Assembly (NCBI RefSeq): GCF_002210285.1 | Contig: NZ_MWQE01000001.1 | Location: 620,001 to 684,000 of the forward strand | DNA length: 64,000 nucleotides | Reading direction: 5' to 3' | From: Fibrobacter sp. UWR2 | Lineage (GTDB): Bacteria; Fibrobacterota; Fibrobacteria; Fibrobacterales; Fibrobacteraceae | Shown: positions 40,899 to 47,403 of the stretch, piece by piece | Numbering within the stretch: position 1 is the first letter of the stretch | Layout: each line of letters opens with the position of its first letter | The notes under the pieces: model-generated | Databases searched by the model: none | What the model was told of the DNA's origin: nothing | What the model saw: only the letters and a program-made list of their open reading frames with translations | Made by a program: the position numbers and the translations under genes

Positions 40899-41795
40899 GT
40901 GGCGAATTTTATGTGTCATCCTAGAGTGTTGTCATCCTCGCGTAGGCGAGGATCCATGCATCTTGTACTTGCGCTTTTCTTGGCATTTTTCTTTGTCGCC
41001 TGTAGTGACGACGATAGCAGTTTCGCGACGCGGCCTTCGGGCGGGTCGTCGTCGAGCGTGTGCGAGGACTGCGATGACGGGTCTTCGTCCAGTAAAAAGC
41101 AGGGAGATGGCGGCTCGGAGGCCGCCATGACGAGCAGCAGTTCGGCAGAGTCTTCGTCGAGTTCGGTCACTTTAGCGACTCGGTGTAAGACAGAAAGTAA
41201 AGACAACTGCGAATACGGCGAGTTGGTGGATGACCGTGATGGTCAGACCTACAAAACCGTAAAGATTGGGGGCCAGGTATGGATGGTGGAAAACCTGAAT
41301 TACGAAGTAGATTCTAGTTTCTGCTACAACGATTCTGTCGAGTATTGTGAGAAGTATGGTCGTCTTTATTTATGGAGCGTGGCAGTAGGCAAGTCGGAGA
41401 GCGAATGTGGCTATCGCAAAAGATGTTCATTGCCATCAGGAATCATTCAGGGTGTATGTCCCGGTGGTTGGCATTTGCCTAGTAGGGCCGAATGGGAAAC
41501 TTTGTTCAACGCAGTCGACGGACAATCGAGGGCAGGCAAGGTGCTTAAGTCCATGTCTGGATGGGAAAAAAGTGGCGACGGCACGGATGCTTTCGGGTTC
41601 TCGACGCTCCCTGCTGGCGGCAGGTTCGGCGATAAGGGTTACGGCAACGAGGGCTATTACGCGAACTTTTGGAGTTCTACAGAGTACGATAGCTACGACG
41701 CGTACGGCATGGGCTTGGGTTACTACTACCTCAATGCGGACCTGGTCGGCTACGATAAGTACAACTGGTTCTCTGTTCGTTGCATCCAAGACTAA
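40899..41795 (+). CDS. FISUMP-domain lipoprotein, palindromic repeat in its n-region
   Basis: This 298-residue lipoprotein has one FISUMP domain (DGQTYKTVKIGGQVWMVENL, CYNDSVEYCEKYGRLYLW, GVCPGGWHLPSRAEW, STLPAGGRF, FWSSTEY, WFSVRCIQD). The GTG start at 40899 has AGGAG five bases upstream. Its n-region includes residues from a palindromic repeat (40931-40955: LSSSRRRGS) before the hydrophobic segment MHLVLALFLAFFFVAC. An ATG at 40956, directly after the repeat, with the repeat's own GAGG as ribosome-binding site, is an alternative start. The Ser-rich linker (residues about 50-95) has two cysteines (CEDCDD). Its 3' end overlaps the convergent MATE gene by four bases. Confidence 0.85.
   Translation: MANFMCHPRVLSSSRRRGSMHLVLALFLAFFFVACSDDDSSFATRPSGGSSSSVCEDCDDGSSSSKKQGDGGSEAAMTSSSSAESSSSSVTLATRCKTESKDNCEYGELVDDRDGQTYKTVKIGGQVWMVENLNYEVDSSFCYNDSVEYCEKYGRLYLWSVAVGKSESECGYRKRCSLPSGIIQGVCPGGWHLPSRAEWETLFNAVDGQSRAGKVLKSMSGWEKSGDGTDAFGFSTLPAGGRFGDKGYGNEGYYANFWSSTEYDSYDAYGMGLGYYYLNADLVGYDKYNWFSVRCIQD
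40915..40955. repeat. Partial and full GTCAT palindromic repeat inside a signal sequence
   Basis: A partial copy (40915-40922) and a full copy (40931-40955, stem ATCCTCGC/GCGAGGAT, loop GTAG) lie between the GTG start and the hydrophobic core of the FISUMP lipoprotein. Confidence 0.75.
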
Positions 41796-43132
41796 ACAAC
41801 TGCCTTGCTTTTCCAGCGGCCGCTGCGCCAGCGCCAGATGTTGGCAAACGAGCGGTAGAATTCGTCGCTTGCCATGCCGAGCCAGAGTCCGGGGAGGCCT
41901 AGCCCCACGACAAACGCGAGGATAAGCGAAGTCGCAAGCCCGAGCGTCCACATCATGCCGCTCCCGACAATTGCGGGGAACTTGGAATCGCCCGCGGCCC
42001 TGAGCGATGTGGTGAGGATATAGTTTATCGCCTTGAACGGCTGCACGGCTACGTCGCACCATAGGCAGATTTTTCCGAGCCTGAGAACTTCGGGATTGTC
42101 GGTGTAGAGCCGTAGCAGGTGCTCGCCCAAAAGTGCAACGATTATCGAGAGCAAGAGCCCGCTCGCGACGCCCACGGCGAGCGTCTGGTAGACGCGGCGG
42201 TTCGCCTTCACAAAGTCGTGCGCGCCCACGAGGTGTGCCACGAGAATCTGGTTTCCGCTGCCGAGGCCGACCCCGAGAATCACGGAAAGGGCGGCGAAGT
42301 TACCCGCAAATACGCGGGCGGTCATCGCGGTGGTGCCCACGTACACGACCATCGCGGTGATGAACACCTGGAATAGTTGGAAACTGATGGGCTCGGCGGC
42401 GGCGGGGAGGCCGATGCGCACCCAGTCGGGGAGGAGAATACGGGAACGCTTCCAGTCGCGGGCCCTGCTCTGGTGCTTTACCTTGAACTTGAGCACCATC
42501 CACAGAATGCACGAAGATATCAGCCACGAGAGCGCTGTGGCGAGGGCCACGCCGTAAACGCCCATCTTGGGGAGCCCAAAATATCCTTCGAGGAACACGA
42601 CGTTCAGGGCGGCGTTACTCGCGATGGTGAGCGTGTTGCCCACGAGGTTCCATACGGTAAGGCCGTGCGTGGCGATGAGGGCGGTAAGGATGGTCTGTAA
42701 TGCGCGGAAGGCAAAACCGAACGAGACGACGCTCAGGAACATCATCGCGTATTTCGCGGGTTCCTCGGTAAGGCCCATCCATTGCGGGATATGCCCCGAA
42801 AGCGGGAAGATGACGAGCGTGAGGGCGACCCCGAGCAAGATGCTCCCGAAGAGGACCATCGTCTGCGTGCTGCTCGCGTGGCTGTTCTGCTTGGCGCCGA
42901 TGTACTGCGAGACGATGCTTGCGCCGGACTGCGCGAAGGCGTGGAGTGCGGTAAAGAGCGCCCCGAGAATCGGGAGCATGGCGCCGACGCCGGCGGCTGC
43001 GGTTTCGGAAGTGCGCGAGAGGAACCAGCTGTCCATCATGGGCTGGATCATGCCCACGGCGAACGTGAGGATAAGCGGCCAGGAGAGGCTTATCAGGGAG
43101 CGGTCTTTGACGTCTTTTTTGGGTCCGCGCAT
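41792..43132 (-). CDS. MATE-family efflux transporter
   Basis: This 446-residue protein has 12 membrane segments, without cleavable signal. Family marks are SWPLILTFAVGMIQPMMDSW, GAMLPILGALFTALHAFAQS, GASIVSQYIGA, LGVGLGSGNQILVAHLVGAH and the second-half GKICLWCDVAVQPFKAINYI. MATE proteins export drugs, metabolites or lipid-linked products with Na+ or H+. A TAAAATTG box (43137-43144, minus strand) ends four bases before the ATG with no Shine-Dalgarno, so the mRNA appears leaderless. Substrate unknown. Confidence 0.9.
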   Translation of the reverse strand: MRGPKKDVKDRSLISLSWPLILTFAVGMIQPMMDSWFLSRTSETAAAGVGAMLPILGALFTALHAFAQSGASIVSQYIGAKQNSHASSTQTMVLFGSILLGVALTLVIFPLSGHIPQWMGLTEEPAKYAMMFLSVVSFGFAFRALQTILTALIATHGLTVWNLVGNTLTIASNAALNVVFLEGYFGLPKMGVYGVALATALSWLISSCILWMVLKFKVKHQSRARDWKRSRILLPDWVRIGLPAAAEPISFQLFQVFITAMVVYVGTTAMTARVFAGNFAALSVILGVGLGSGNQILVAHLVGAHDFVKANRRVYQTLAVGVASGLLLSIIVALLGEHLLRLYTDNPEVLRLGKICLWCDVAVQPFKAINYILTTSLRAAGDSKFPAIVGSGMMWTLGLATSLILAFVVGLGLPGLWLGMASDEFYRSFANIWRWRSGRWKSKAVV

Positions 43133-43212
43133 GGCACAATTTTAGAAATGGGAAGGGGCCCGCGAAAGAGCCCCGAACATAAATAATGGTTCCGCCTGTA
43201 TACAGCTAAAAC

Positions 43213-43241
43213 GTCATCCTCGCGTAGGCGAGGATCTTTTA
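43213..43241. repeat. GTCAT palindromic repeat at the end of the thioesterase gene
   Basis: Stem ATCCTCGC/GCGAGGAT with loop GTAG. Its tail ATCTTTTA provides the stop codon of the thioesterase gene (43239-43241, minus strand). Confidence 0.7.
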
Positions 43242-43751
43242 CTGGAGTTTCTTCCCCAGCGCAATCCTTGCTTCGCGGCGGATGAGGGCCTGGTCAAAAC
43301 GGCGCTTTTCTTCGGCGGTTTCAGGTTCCACGGGGGCAGTGGCGGTGGGCCTGCCGTTGTCGTCGATGGCGACGAATGTGAAGTAGGCGTGCGCGACCGG
43401 AAGTTCGGCTCCGTTCTCGGGGTCGGTCTCGGTTATCTTGAGCCCGATTTCCATGGAGGTGTTGAACACGCGGTTCATGCTCGCGTGGATATTGAGGATG
43501 GTGCCGACCGCCGTCGGGCGGAAGAACCTCACTCCGTCGATGGAGACGGTGTTCACCTTGCGGCCTGCGTGCTTGAAGGCGACGATGCAGGCGGCTTCGT
43601 CCATGAGGCTCATCAGGTAGCCCCCGAAGGCGTTGTTCAGCGCGTTCGTGTCGACGGGGTGCACGATGGCGTGCGATTCCAGCGCGGACTCCGAGACCTT
43701 GCGGGGAGTCTTGTCGTTGGCGATTTTGGGTATCAGGCCTGTGTTTCTCAT
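43239..43751 (-). CDS. Hotdog-fold acyl-CoA thioesterase
   Basis: This 170-residue cytosolic hotdog protein has VHPVDTNALNNAFGGYLMSL, MDEAACIVAFKHAGRKVNTV and IDGVRFFRPTAVGTILNIHA, as in the YciA/BFIT-type acyl-CoA thioesterases (catalytic Asp in the MDE segment). It hydrolyses acyl-CoA; chain length cannot be told. The start overlaps the aminotransferase gene by four bases (ATGA), so the two are one operon. The stop codon lies in a palindromic repeat. Confidence 0.85.
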   Translation of the reverse strand: MRNTGLIPKIANDKTPRKVSESALESHAIVHPVDTNALNNAFGGYLMSLMDEAACIVAFKHAGRKVNTVSIDGVRFFRPTAVGTILNIHASMNRVFNTSMEIGLKITETDPENGAELPVAHAYFTFVAIDDNGRPTATAPVEPETAEEKRRFDQALIRREARIALGKKLQ

Positions 43752-44929
43752 AGAACGGACCTCAACTTGTTTATGATAAAATCTACATCGGTAAAGGCGC
43801 AGACGGGGAGGCTTACTGCCTTTTGGCTCGCCATGATGGCGTTCTTGTTTTCGCAGCCCTGTGCGAGCCCCCTGAAGCAGGGCTGTTCGTGCAGCGGCTG
43901 CGGGTAGTGGATGCAGTGCGGGATTCCCGCGGCGTCCAACTTTGCGATAAACGAATTTCGGTCATCAGCCAGCACGGTGTACTGTGCGTAGGTGCTCGTG
44001 CATCCGTATTCGATGTGCTGCGGCACGATTTTTGCGCCGTCATTGCCGCCGGAAGCGCGAATACCCGCGTTGTATTCCGCGAAAAATTCGTCGTACTTGC
44101 GGGCGTTCTCGCGGCGCACCTTCAGTTCTTCTTCGAGGTGGCGGAGCTTTACCCGGAGTACTGCTGCCTGCAGGGCGTCGAGCCTGCTGTTCATGCCCAA
44201 GGTCTCGTGCAGGTAGCGTTCCCTGCTCCCGTGGTTCGCGATTTGACGGATTTTTGTGGCGAGTTCGTTATTCTGCGTGAATAAAGCGCCGCCGTCCCCG
44301 TAGCAACCGAGAGGCTTGCTTGGGTAGAAACTCGTGATGGAAATGTCTCCGAATGTGCAGGCATGTTGTGTGCCGGCGGTCGCCCCGAAGGCCTGTGCCG
44401 CATCTTCTATAACCCATAGCCCGTGTTCGTCTGCAATCCGGCGCAGTTCCGTGAATGGCGCGCACTGCCCGAACAGGTCCACGCCGATAATCCCGCGCGT
44501 CTTGGGGCCAATCAGCGCCTTCACGCTTTCCGGGTCAATCAGCAGCGTTTCGGGGTCGATGTCGGCGAACCGCGGTATGCCACCCAGATATGCCACGCTT
44601 TCCGCCGGTGCAATGAACGTGAAGTCGGGGACTATGACCTCGTCCCCCGGTTTGAGCCCGAGCGCCATGAGGGCGATGGTGAGGGCGTCGGTGCCGCTTG
44701 CGCATGCGATGGCCCTGGTTTCGGGTTCCGCACGGTCTTTTCCAGCAAAAGAGCCTTGCTTTCCGGCATCCGAATTCCCAGAATTGCAATAATCCGCAAG
44801 TTCCGCCTCCAGGGCCTTGACCTCCGGCCCGCCGATGTAGCATCCGCTGTCCAGAACGGCGCGTTCTGCGGCCTCGAGTTCTTCTCGATAGGCCTCTCTT
44901 TGCCCTGTCAGGTTCACGAATGGCATCAT
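43748..44929 (-). CDS. DegT/DnrJ/EryC1/StrS-family sugar aminotransferase
   Basis: This 393-residue PLP enzyme has MPFVNLTGQREAYREELEAA, GGPEVKALEAELADYC, ASGTDALTIALMALGLKPGD, VIEDAAQAFGATA and the PLP-binding lysine in ITSFYPSKPLGCYGDGGALF, plus IANHGSRERYLHETLGMNSR. It resembles NDP-4-keto-6-deoxysugar aminotransferases (WecE/WlbE types) used for O-antigen or glycan sugars. An unusual insert NSGNSDAGKQGSFAGKDRAE (about residues 50-69) separates the first conserved blocks. A CTAAATTTAG box (44936-44945) is a few bases upstream; no Shine-Dalgarno. Confidence 0.88.
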   Translation of the reverse strand: MMPFVNLTGQREAYREELEAAERAVLDSGCYIGGPEVKALEAELADYCNSGNSDAGKQGSFAGKDRAEPETRAIACASGTDALTIALMALGLKPGDEVIVPDFTFIAPAESVAYLGGIPRFADIDPETLLIDPESVKALIGPKTRGIIGVDLFGQCAPFTELRRIADEHGLWVIEDAAQAFGATAGTQHACTFGDISITSFYPSKPLGCYGDGGALFTQNNELATKIRQIANHGSRERYLHETLGMNSRLDALQAAVLRVKLRHLEEELKVRRENARKYDEFFAEYNAGIRASGGNDGAKIVPQHIEYGCTSTYAQYTVLADDRNSFIAKLDAAGIPHCIHYPQPLHEQPCFRGLAQGCENKNAIMASQKAVSLPVCAFTDVDFIINKLRSVL

Positions 44930-44935
44930 AATGCC

Positions 44936-44945
44936 CTAAATTTAG
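44936..44945. promoter_or_regulatory. Palindromic CTAAATTTAG promoter box
   Basis: On the minus strand it serves the aminotransferase gene (6-7 bases from the ATG). Being a perfect palindrome it could also drive plus-strand transcription towards rpsT. Confidence 0.4.
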
Positions 44946-44968
44946 CAAATTTGGCCTATTCTAGGGGG

Positions 44969-44998
44969 TTGACAAATTCCCAATCTTTGCTATCTTTG
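44969..44998 (+). promoter_or_regulatory. rpsT promoter (-35 TTGACA, -10 TATCTTTG)
   Basis: TTGACA (44969-44974) and TATCTT (44991-44996) are 16 bases apart, the best two-part promoter in the window. The -10 continues as TATCTTTG. Confidence 0.65.
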
Positions 44999-45041
44999 TC
45001 CCTACAAAAAATTTTAAGTAGGTTTTACCCGGAGATATAAG

Positions 45042-45302
45042 GTGCCTCAACATCAATCTTGCAAAAAGCGTTTGCGTCAGGCCGAAAAGGCCAATGCCAT
45101 GAACCGTGCAGCCCGCGCCGAAATTCGCGCAAGCCTCAAGGTCATCCGTACTGCTACCTCTAAGGATGCCGCCCTTGCCGAAATGCCGAAGCTTTTCCGT
45201 CTTCTCGACGTCGCTGCCAACAAGAGCCGCGCTGGCTTCAATGCCAACCGCGCTGCCAACTACAAGGCTAAGGTCGCAAAGCTCGTCAACGGTTTCGCCT
45301 AA
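45042..45302 (+). CDS. rpsT: 30S ribosomal protein S20
   Basis: This 86-residue basic helical protein has PQHQSCKKRLRQAEKANAMN and KSRAGFNANRAANYKAKVAK. It matches the S20 pattern: the N-terminal S-KR segment and the C-terminal NxAARxKS-type block. GTG start, with GGAG/AAGG upstream. S20 binds 16S rRNA early in 30S assembly. Single gene between its promoter and terminator. Confidence 0.92.
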   Translation: MPQHQSCKKRLRQAEKANAMNRAARAEIRASLKVIRTATSKDAALAEMPKLFRLLDVAANKSRAGFNANRAANYKAKVAKLVNGFA

Positions 45303-45336
45303 TCGGGCGTAACAAGGCTTGAAACGGTCTTAATAC

Positions 45337-45372
45337 CGGTGCATTTATGTGCACCGATGTTTTCTGTTTTTA
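45337..45372 (+). terminator. rpsT terminator
   Basis: Stem CGGTGCA (45337-45343) with TGCACCG (45350-45356), followed by ATGTTTTCTGTTTTT. Confidence 0.75.
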
Positions 45373-45452
45373 AACAAAACCCCGGATTGGCCCACGGGTG
45401 CGTGTAAGCCCTTTTTTGCGTTGACTAGCATACAGATACGCCATTTTTTTAC

Positions 45453-45460
45453 TAGATTAG
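45453..45460 (+). promoter_or_regulatory. -7/-10 box of the mglAB operon
   Basis: TAGATTAG, 22 bases before the ATG, with AAGGA in between. Confidence 0.35.
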
Positions 45461-45482
45461 TCGCAAGTATCAAGGATTAGTG

Positions 45483-46430
45483 ATGTCTTCAATCAATTTT
45501 GCTACACGCGAAATCAGTTGTAAGGTGGTCTATTATGGGCCTGGGCTTAGTGGCAAGACCACGAACCTGCAGGTAATCCACCAGAAGATGCCTTCGGACA
45601 AGCGTACGGACATGGTGTCCCTCGCAACCGAAGGTGACCGTACGCTGTTTTTCGATTTCCTTCCTCTCAATCTTGGTGATATCAAAGGCTTTAAGACTCG
45701 TTTCCAGTTGTACACGGTTCCCGGTCAGGTCTACTACAATAGCACGCGTAAGCTTGTGCTCCGCGGTGTAGACGGGATCGTGTTTGTCGCTGATTCGCAG
45801 CGCTCCCGTCAGGCTGAGAATTTGGAAAGTCTCCAGAACCTGCGCCAGAATTTGCAGGACTATGGCATGGACTTGGACGACATGCCCTTCGTGTTGCAGT
45901 ACAACAAGCGCGACATGGAAAACGTATTTACCCTCGACGAGATGAATGCGGAACTCAACCTCCGTAACGTCCCGTTCTTCCCGGCAACGGCACACAACGG
46001 AAAGGGCGTGGTGACTACGCTCAAGACCATCGCCATGCTGGTGATTGAAAAGTTCAACGTCAAGCAAGGGTTCCTCCGCAAGGCTGCCGAGAGTGTGAAC
46101 AACACCGGCGTGCACGACGTGAGCCTCACCAAGGAAGGCGTGTCTGTTTCCCAGGCCGCTCCTGCGGCTCCTGCACAGCCCGCCGCTCCTGCTGCCCCTG
46201 CTGCAACGCCTTTCAAGATGCCGTCGTTTGCGGCCAAGCCCCCCGTGGGTGGCATGGCGTCCGGTGGTGCTAGTCCGTTCCAGAAGCCGGTGTCCTCCCC
46301 GTTTGGCCGTCCGCGTGCGACTCCGCAGCCGCCGCGCATGCCGACGTTTGGCCGTGCGGTTGATCGTGGCAATGCCGAGGTCTCGGACGATGAAATTGAA
46401 TTGCGTCCGTACGTGCCCAAGAAGAAGTAG
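45483..46430 (+). CDS. mglA: MglA-family Ras-like GTPase with Pro/Ala-rich tail
   Basis: This protein of about 315 residues has the small-GTPase motifs G1 GPGLSGKT (residues 19-26), DFLPL, PGQVYYNSTRKLVLRGVDG (the MglA-type G3 region) and QYNKRD (G4). MglA sets cell polarity and drives gliding or pilus placement with its GAP MglB. Normal MglA is about 195 residues. Here a disordered Pro/Ala/Gly/Arg-rich tail of about 110 residues follows, ending EIELRPYVPKKK. Start: ATG 45483, six bases after AAGGA; a GTG three bases upstream is possible. First gene of a five-gene unit with mglB and outer-membrane proteins. Confidence 0.9.
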   Translation: MSSINFATREISCKVVYYGPGLSGKTTNLQVIHQKMPSDKRTDMVSLATEGDRTLFFDFLPLNLGDIKGFKTRFQLYTVPGQVYYNSTRKLVLRGVDGIVFVADSQRSRQAENLESLQNLRQNLQDYGMDLDDMPFVLQYNKRDMENVFTLDEMNAELNLRNVPFFPATAHNGKGVVTTLKTIAMLVIEKFNVKQGFLRKAAESVNNTGVHDVSLTKEGVSVSQAAPAAPAQPAAPAAPAATPFKMPSFAAKPPVGGMASGGASPFQKPVSSPFGRPRATPQPPRMPTFGRAVDRGNAEVSDDEIELRPYVPKKK

Positions 46431-46459
46431 TTGGTTTTAAACGGTTATAGCAGGTTTGA

Positions 46460-46876
46460 ATGAGCGACTTTACGATTTTTTCTGATGATGTGGGGAAGGT
46501 TCGCCGGTTGATGCTTGCTTACCAGGCTAGCGTCAAGGCCGACTACATTGTCCTTTGCCACCGCGACGGTTCCATTATCGCCGAAGTCGGTACGCTCGGT
46601 ATCGACGCCACTCCGCTCGCGGTCCTTAGCACAGCGTCGTTCGACTCCGCACGCCAGGTGGGCATGATGCTTGGCGGCGAGACGTTCCAGTCTGTTTCGT
46701 ACTCGGGTGAGAAGCGTTCCATCTACATATCCCCCGTAGACGAGGCTTTACTGCTGGTGCAGGTGTTCCCCGGTTCCAGGCTCCCGAACCGCATCGACGA
46801 CTTCAACCGCCTGCTTGTCGAAAAGCTGGTGGACGCTGTTCCCGCTTTCACCCAGAACACAAGTAAACTCAGGTAA
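46460..46876 (+). CDS. mglB: MglB-like roadblock/LC7 protein
   Basis: This 138-residue roadblock/LC7-fold protein has LMLAYQASVKADYIVLCHRD, GSIIAEVGTLGIDATPLAVL, RSIYISPVDEALLLVQVFPG. MglB is the GTPase-activating partner of MglA and binds as a dimer. It starts 29 bases after mglA, so it is co-transcribed. Confidence 0.85.
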   Translation: MSDFTIFSDDVGKVRRLMLAYQASVKADYIVLCHRDGSIIAEVGTLGIDATPLAVLSTASFDSARQVGMMLGGETFQSVSYSGEKRSIYISPVDEALLLVQVFPGSRLPNRIDDFNRLLVEKLVDAVPAFTQNTSKLR

Positions 46877-46888
46877 AAGGGGTTTACC

Positions 46889-47398
46889 GTGGCAGGCCTT
46901 CCGCCACTTCGCAAGTTAAGAAAGACGACGGCTGTTGTTGCTCTCGTCTTTTTAGGTTTTTTTGCGCACCGCATCGTCAACTTCTGGATGGACGACGCTT
47001 CGCTCCAGAGCTTCTCGGGTGCCGAACTCTCGCCCTCGCAGAGCGTTGTCTGCCGCGACGTTGTGCGCGGTACGCCTTTCGGTGTCGACAGCGTTTTCGA
47101 GGAGAACACGAGGCTGTACTTCTATTCCACGATATCGAACTCCATGCGCTATTCTTCCGATACGCTTCTGCATATCTGGTACTGGGGTACCGACACTATC
47201 CAGACGGAACGCTGCATCATCAAGGCGGCGGAATTTCACAAGGGCCTCGACGAGAAGGAGTCATCGCAATCCGGGATAGGCGTTTGCCATACGGAGATTG
47301 CCCCGAAACTCCTGAAGCCGGGCGAGTGGAGTGTAGACCTTGTTGCGGGGCGCAAACTGCTTTCGAGCAGGCAGTTCCGCATTGAACCCAATAGGTAG
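46889..47398 (+). CDS. DUF2914-like membrane-anchored protein
   Basis: This 169-residue protein has a GTG start and one N-terminal membrane anchor (TTAVVALVFLGFFAHRIVNF). An extracytoplasmic domain carries VCRDVVRGTPFGVDSVFEEN, LLHIWYWGTDTIQTERCIIK and LLKPGEWSVDLVAGRKLLSS, resembling the DUF2914 pattern (HVWY..; PGxWRVEVxxxxGxxLxxxxF). Function unknown. It sits 12 bases after mglB and five before the large outer-membrane gene, so it may link the polarity module to the envelope. Confidence 0.65.
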   Translation: MAGLPPLRKLRKTTAVVALVFLGFFAHRIVNFWMDDASLQSFSGAELSPSQSVVCRDVVRGTPFGVDSVFEENTRLYFYSTISNSMRYSSDTLLHIWYWGTDTIQTERCIIKAAEFHKGLDEKESSQSGIGVCHTEIAPKLLKPGEWSVDLVAGRKLLSSRQFRIEPNR

Positions 47399-47403
47399 TC
47401 CCG

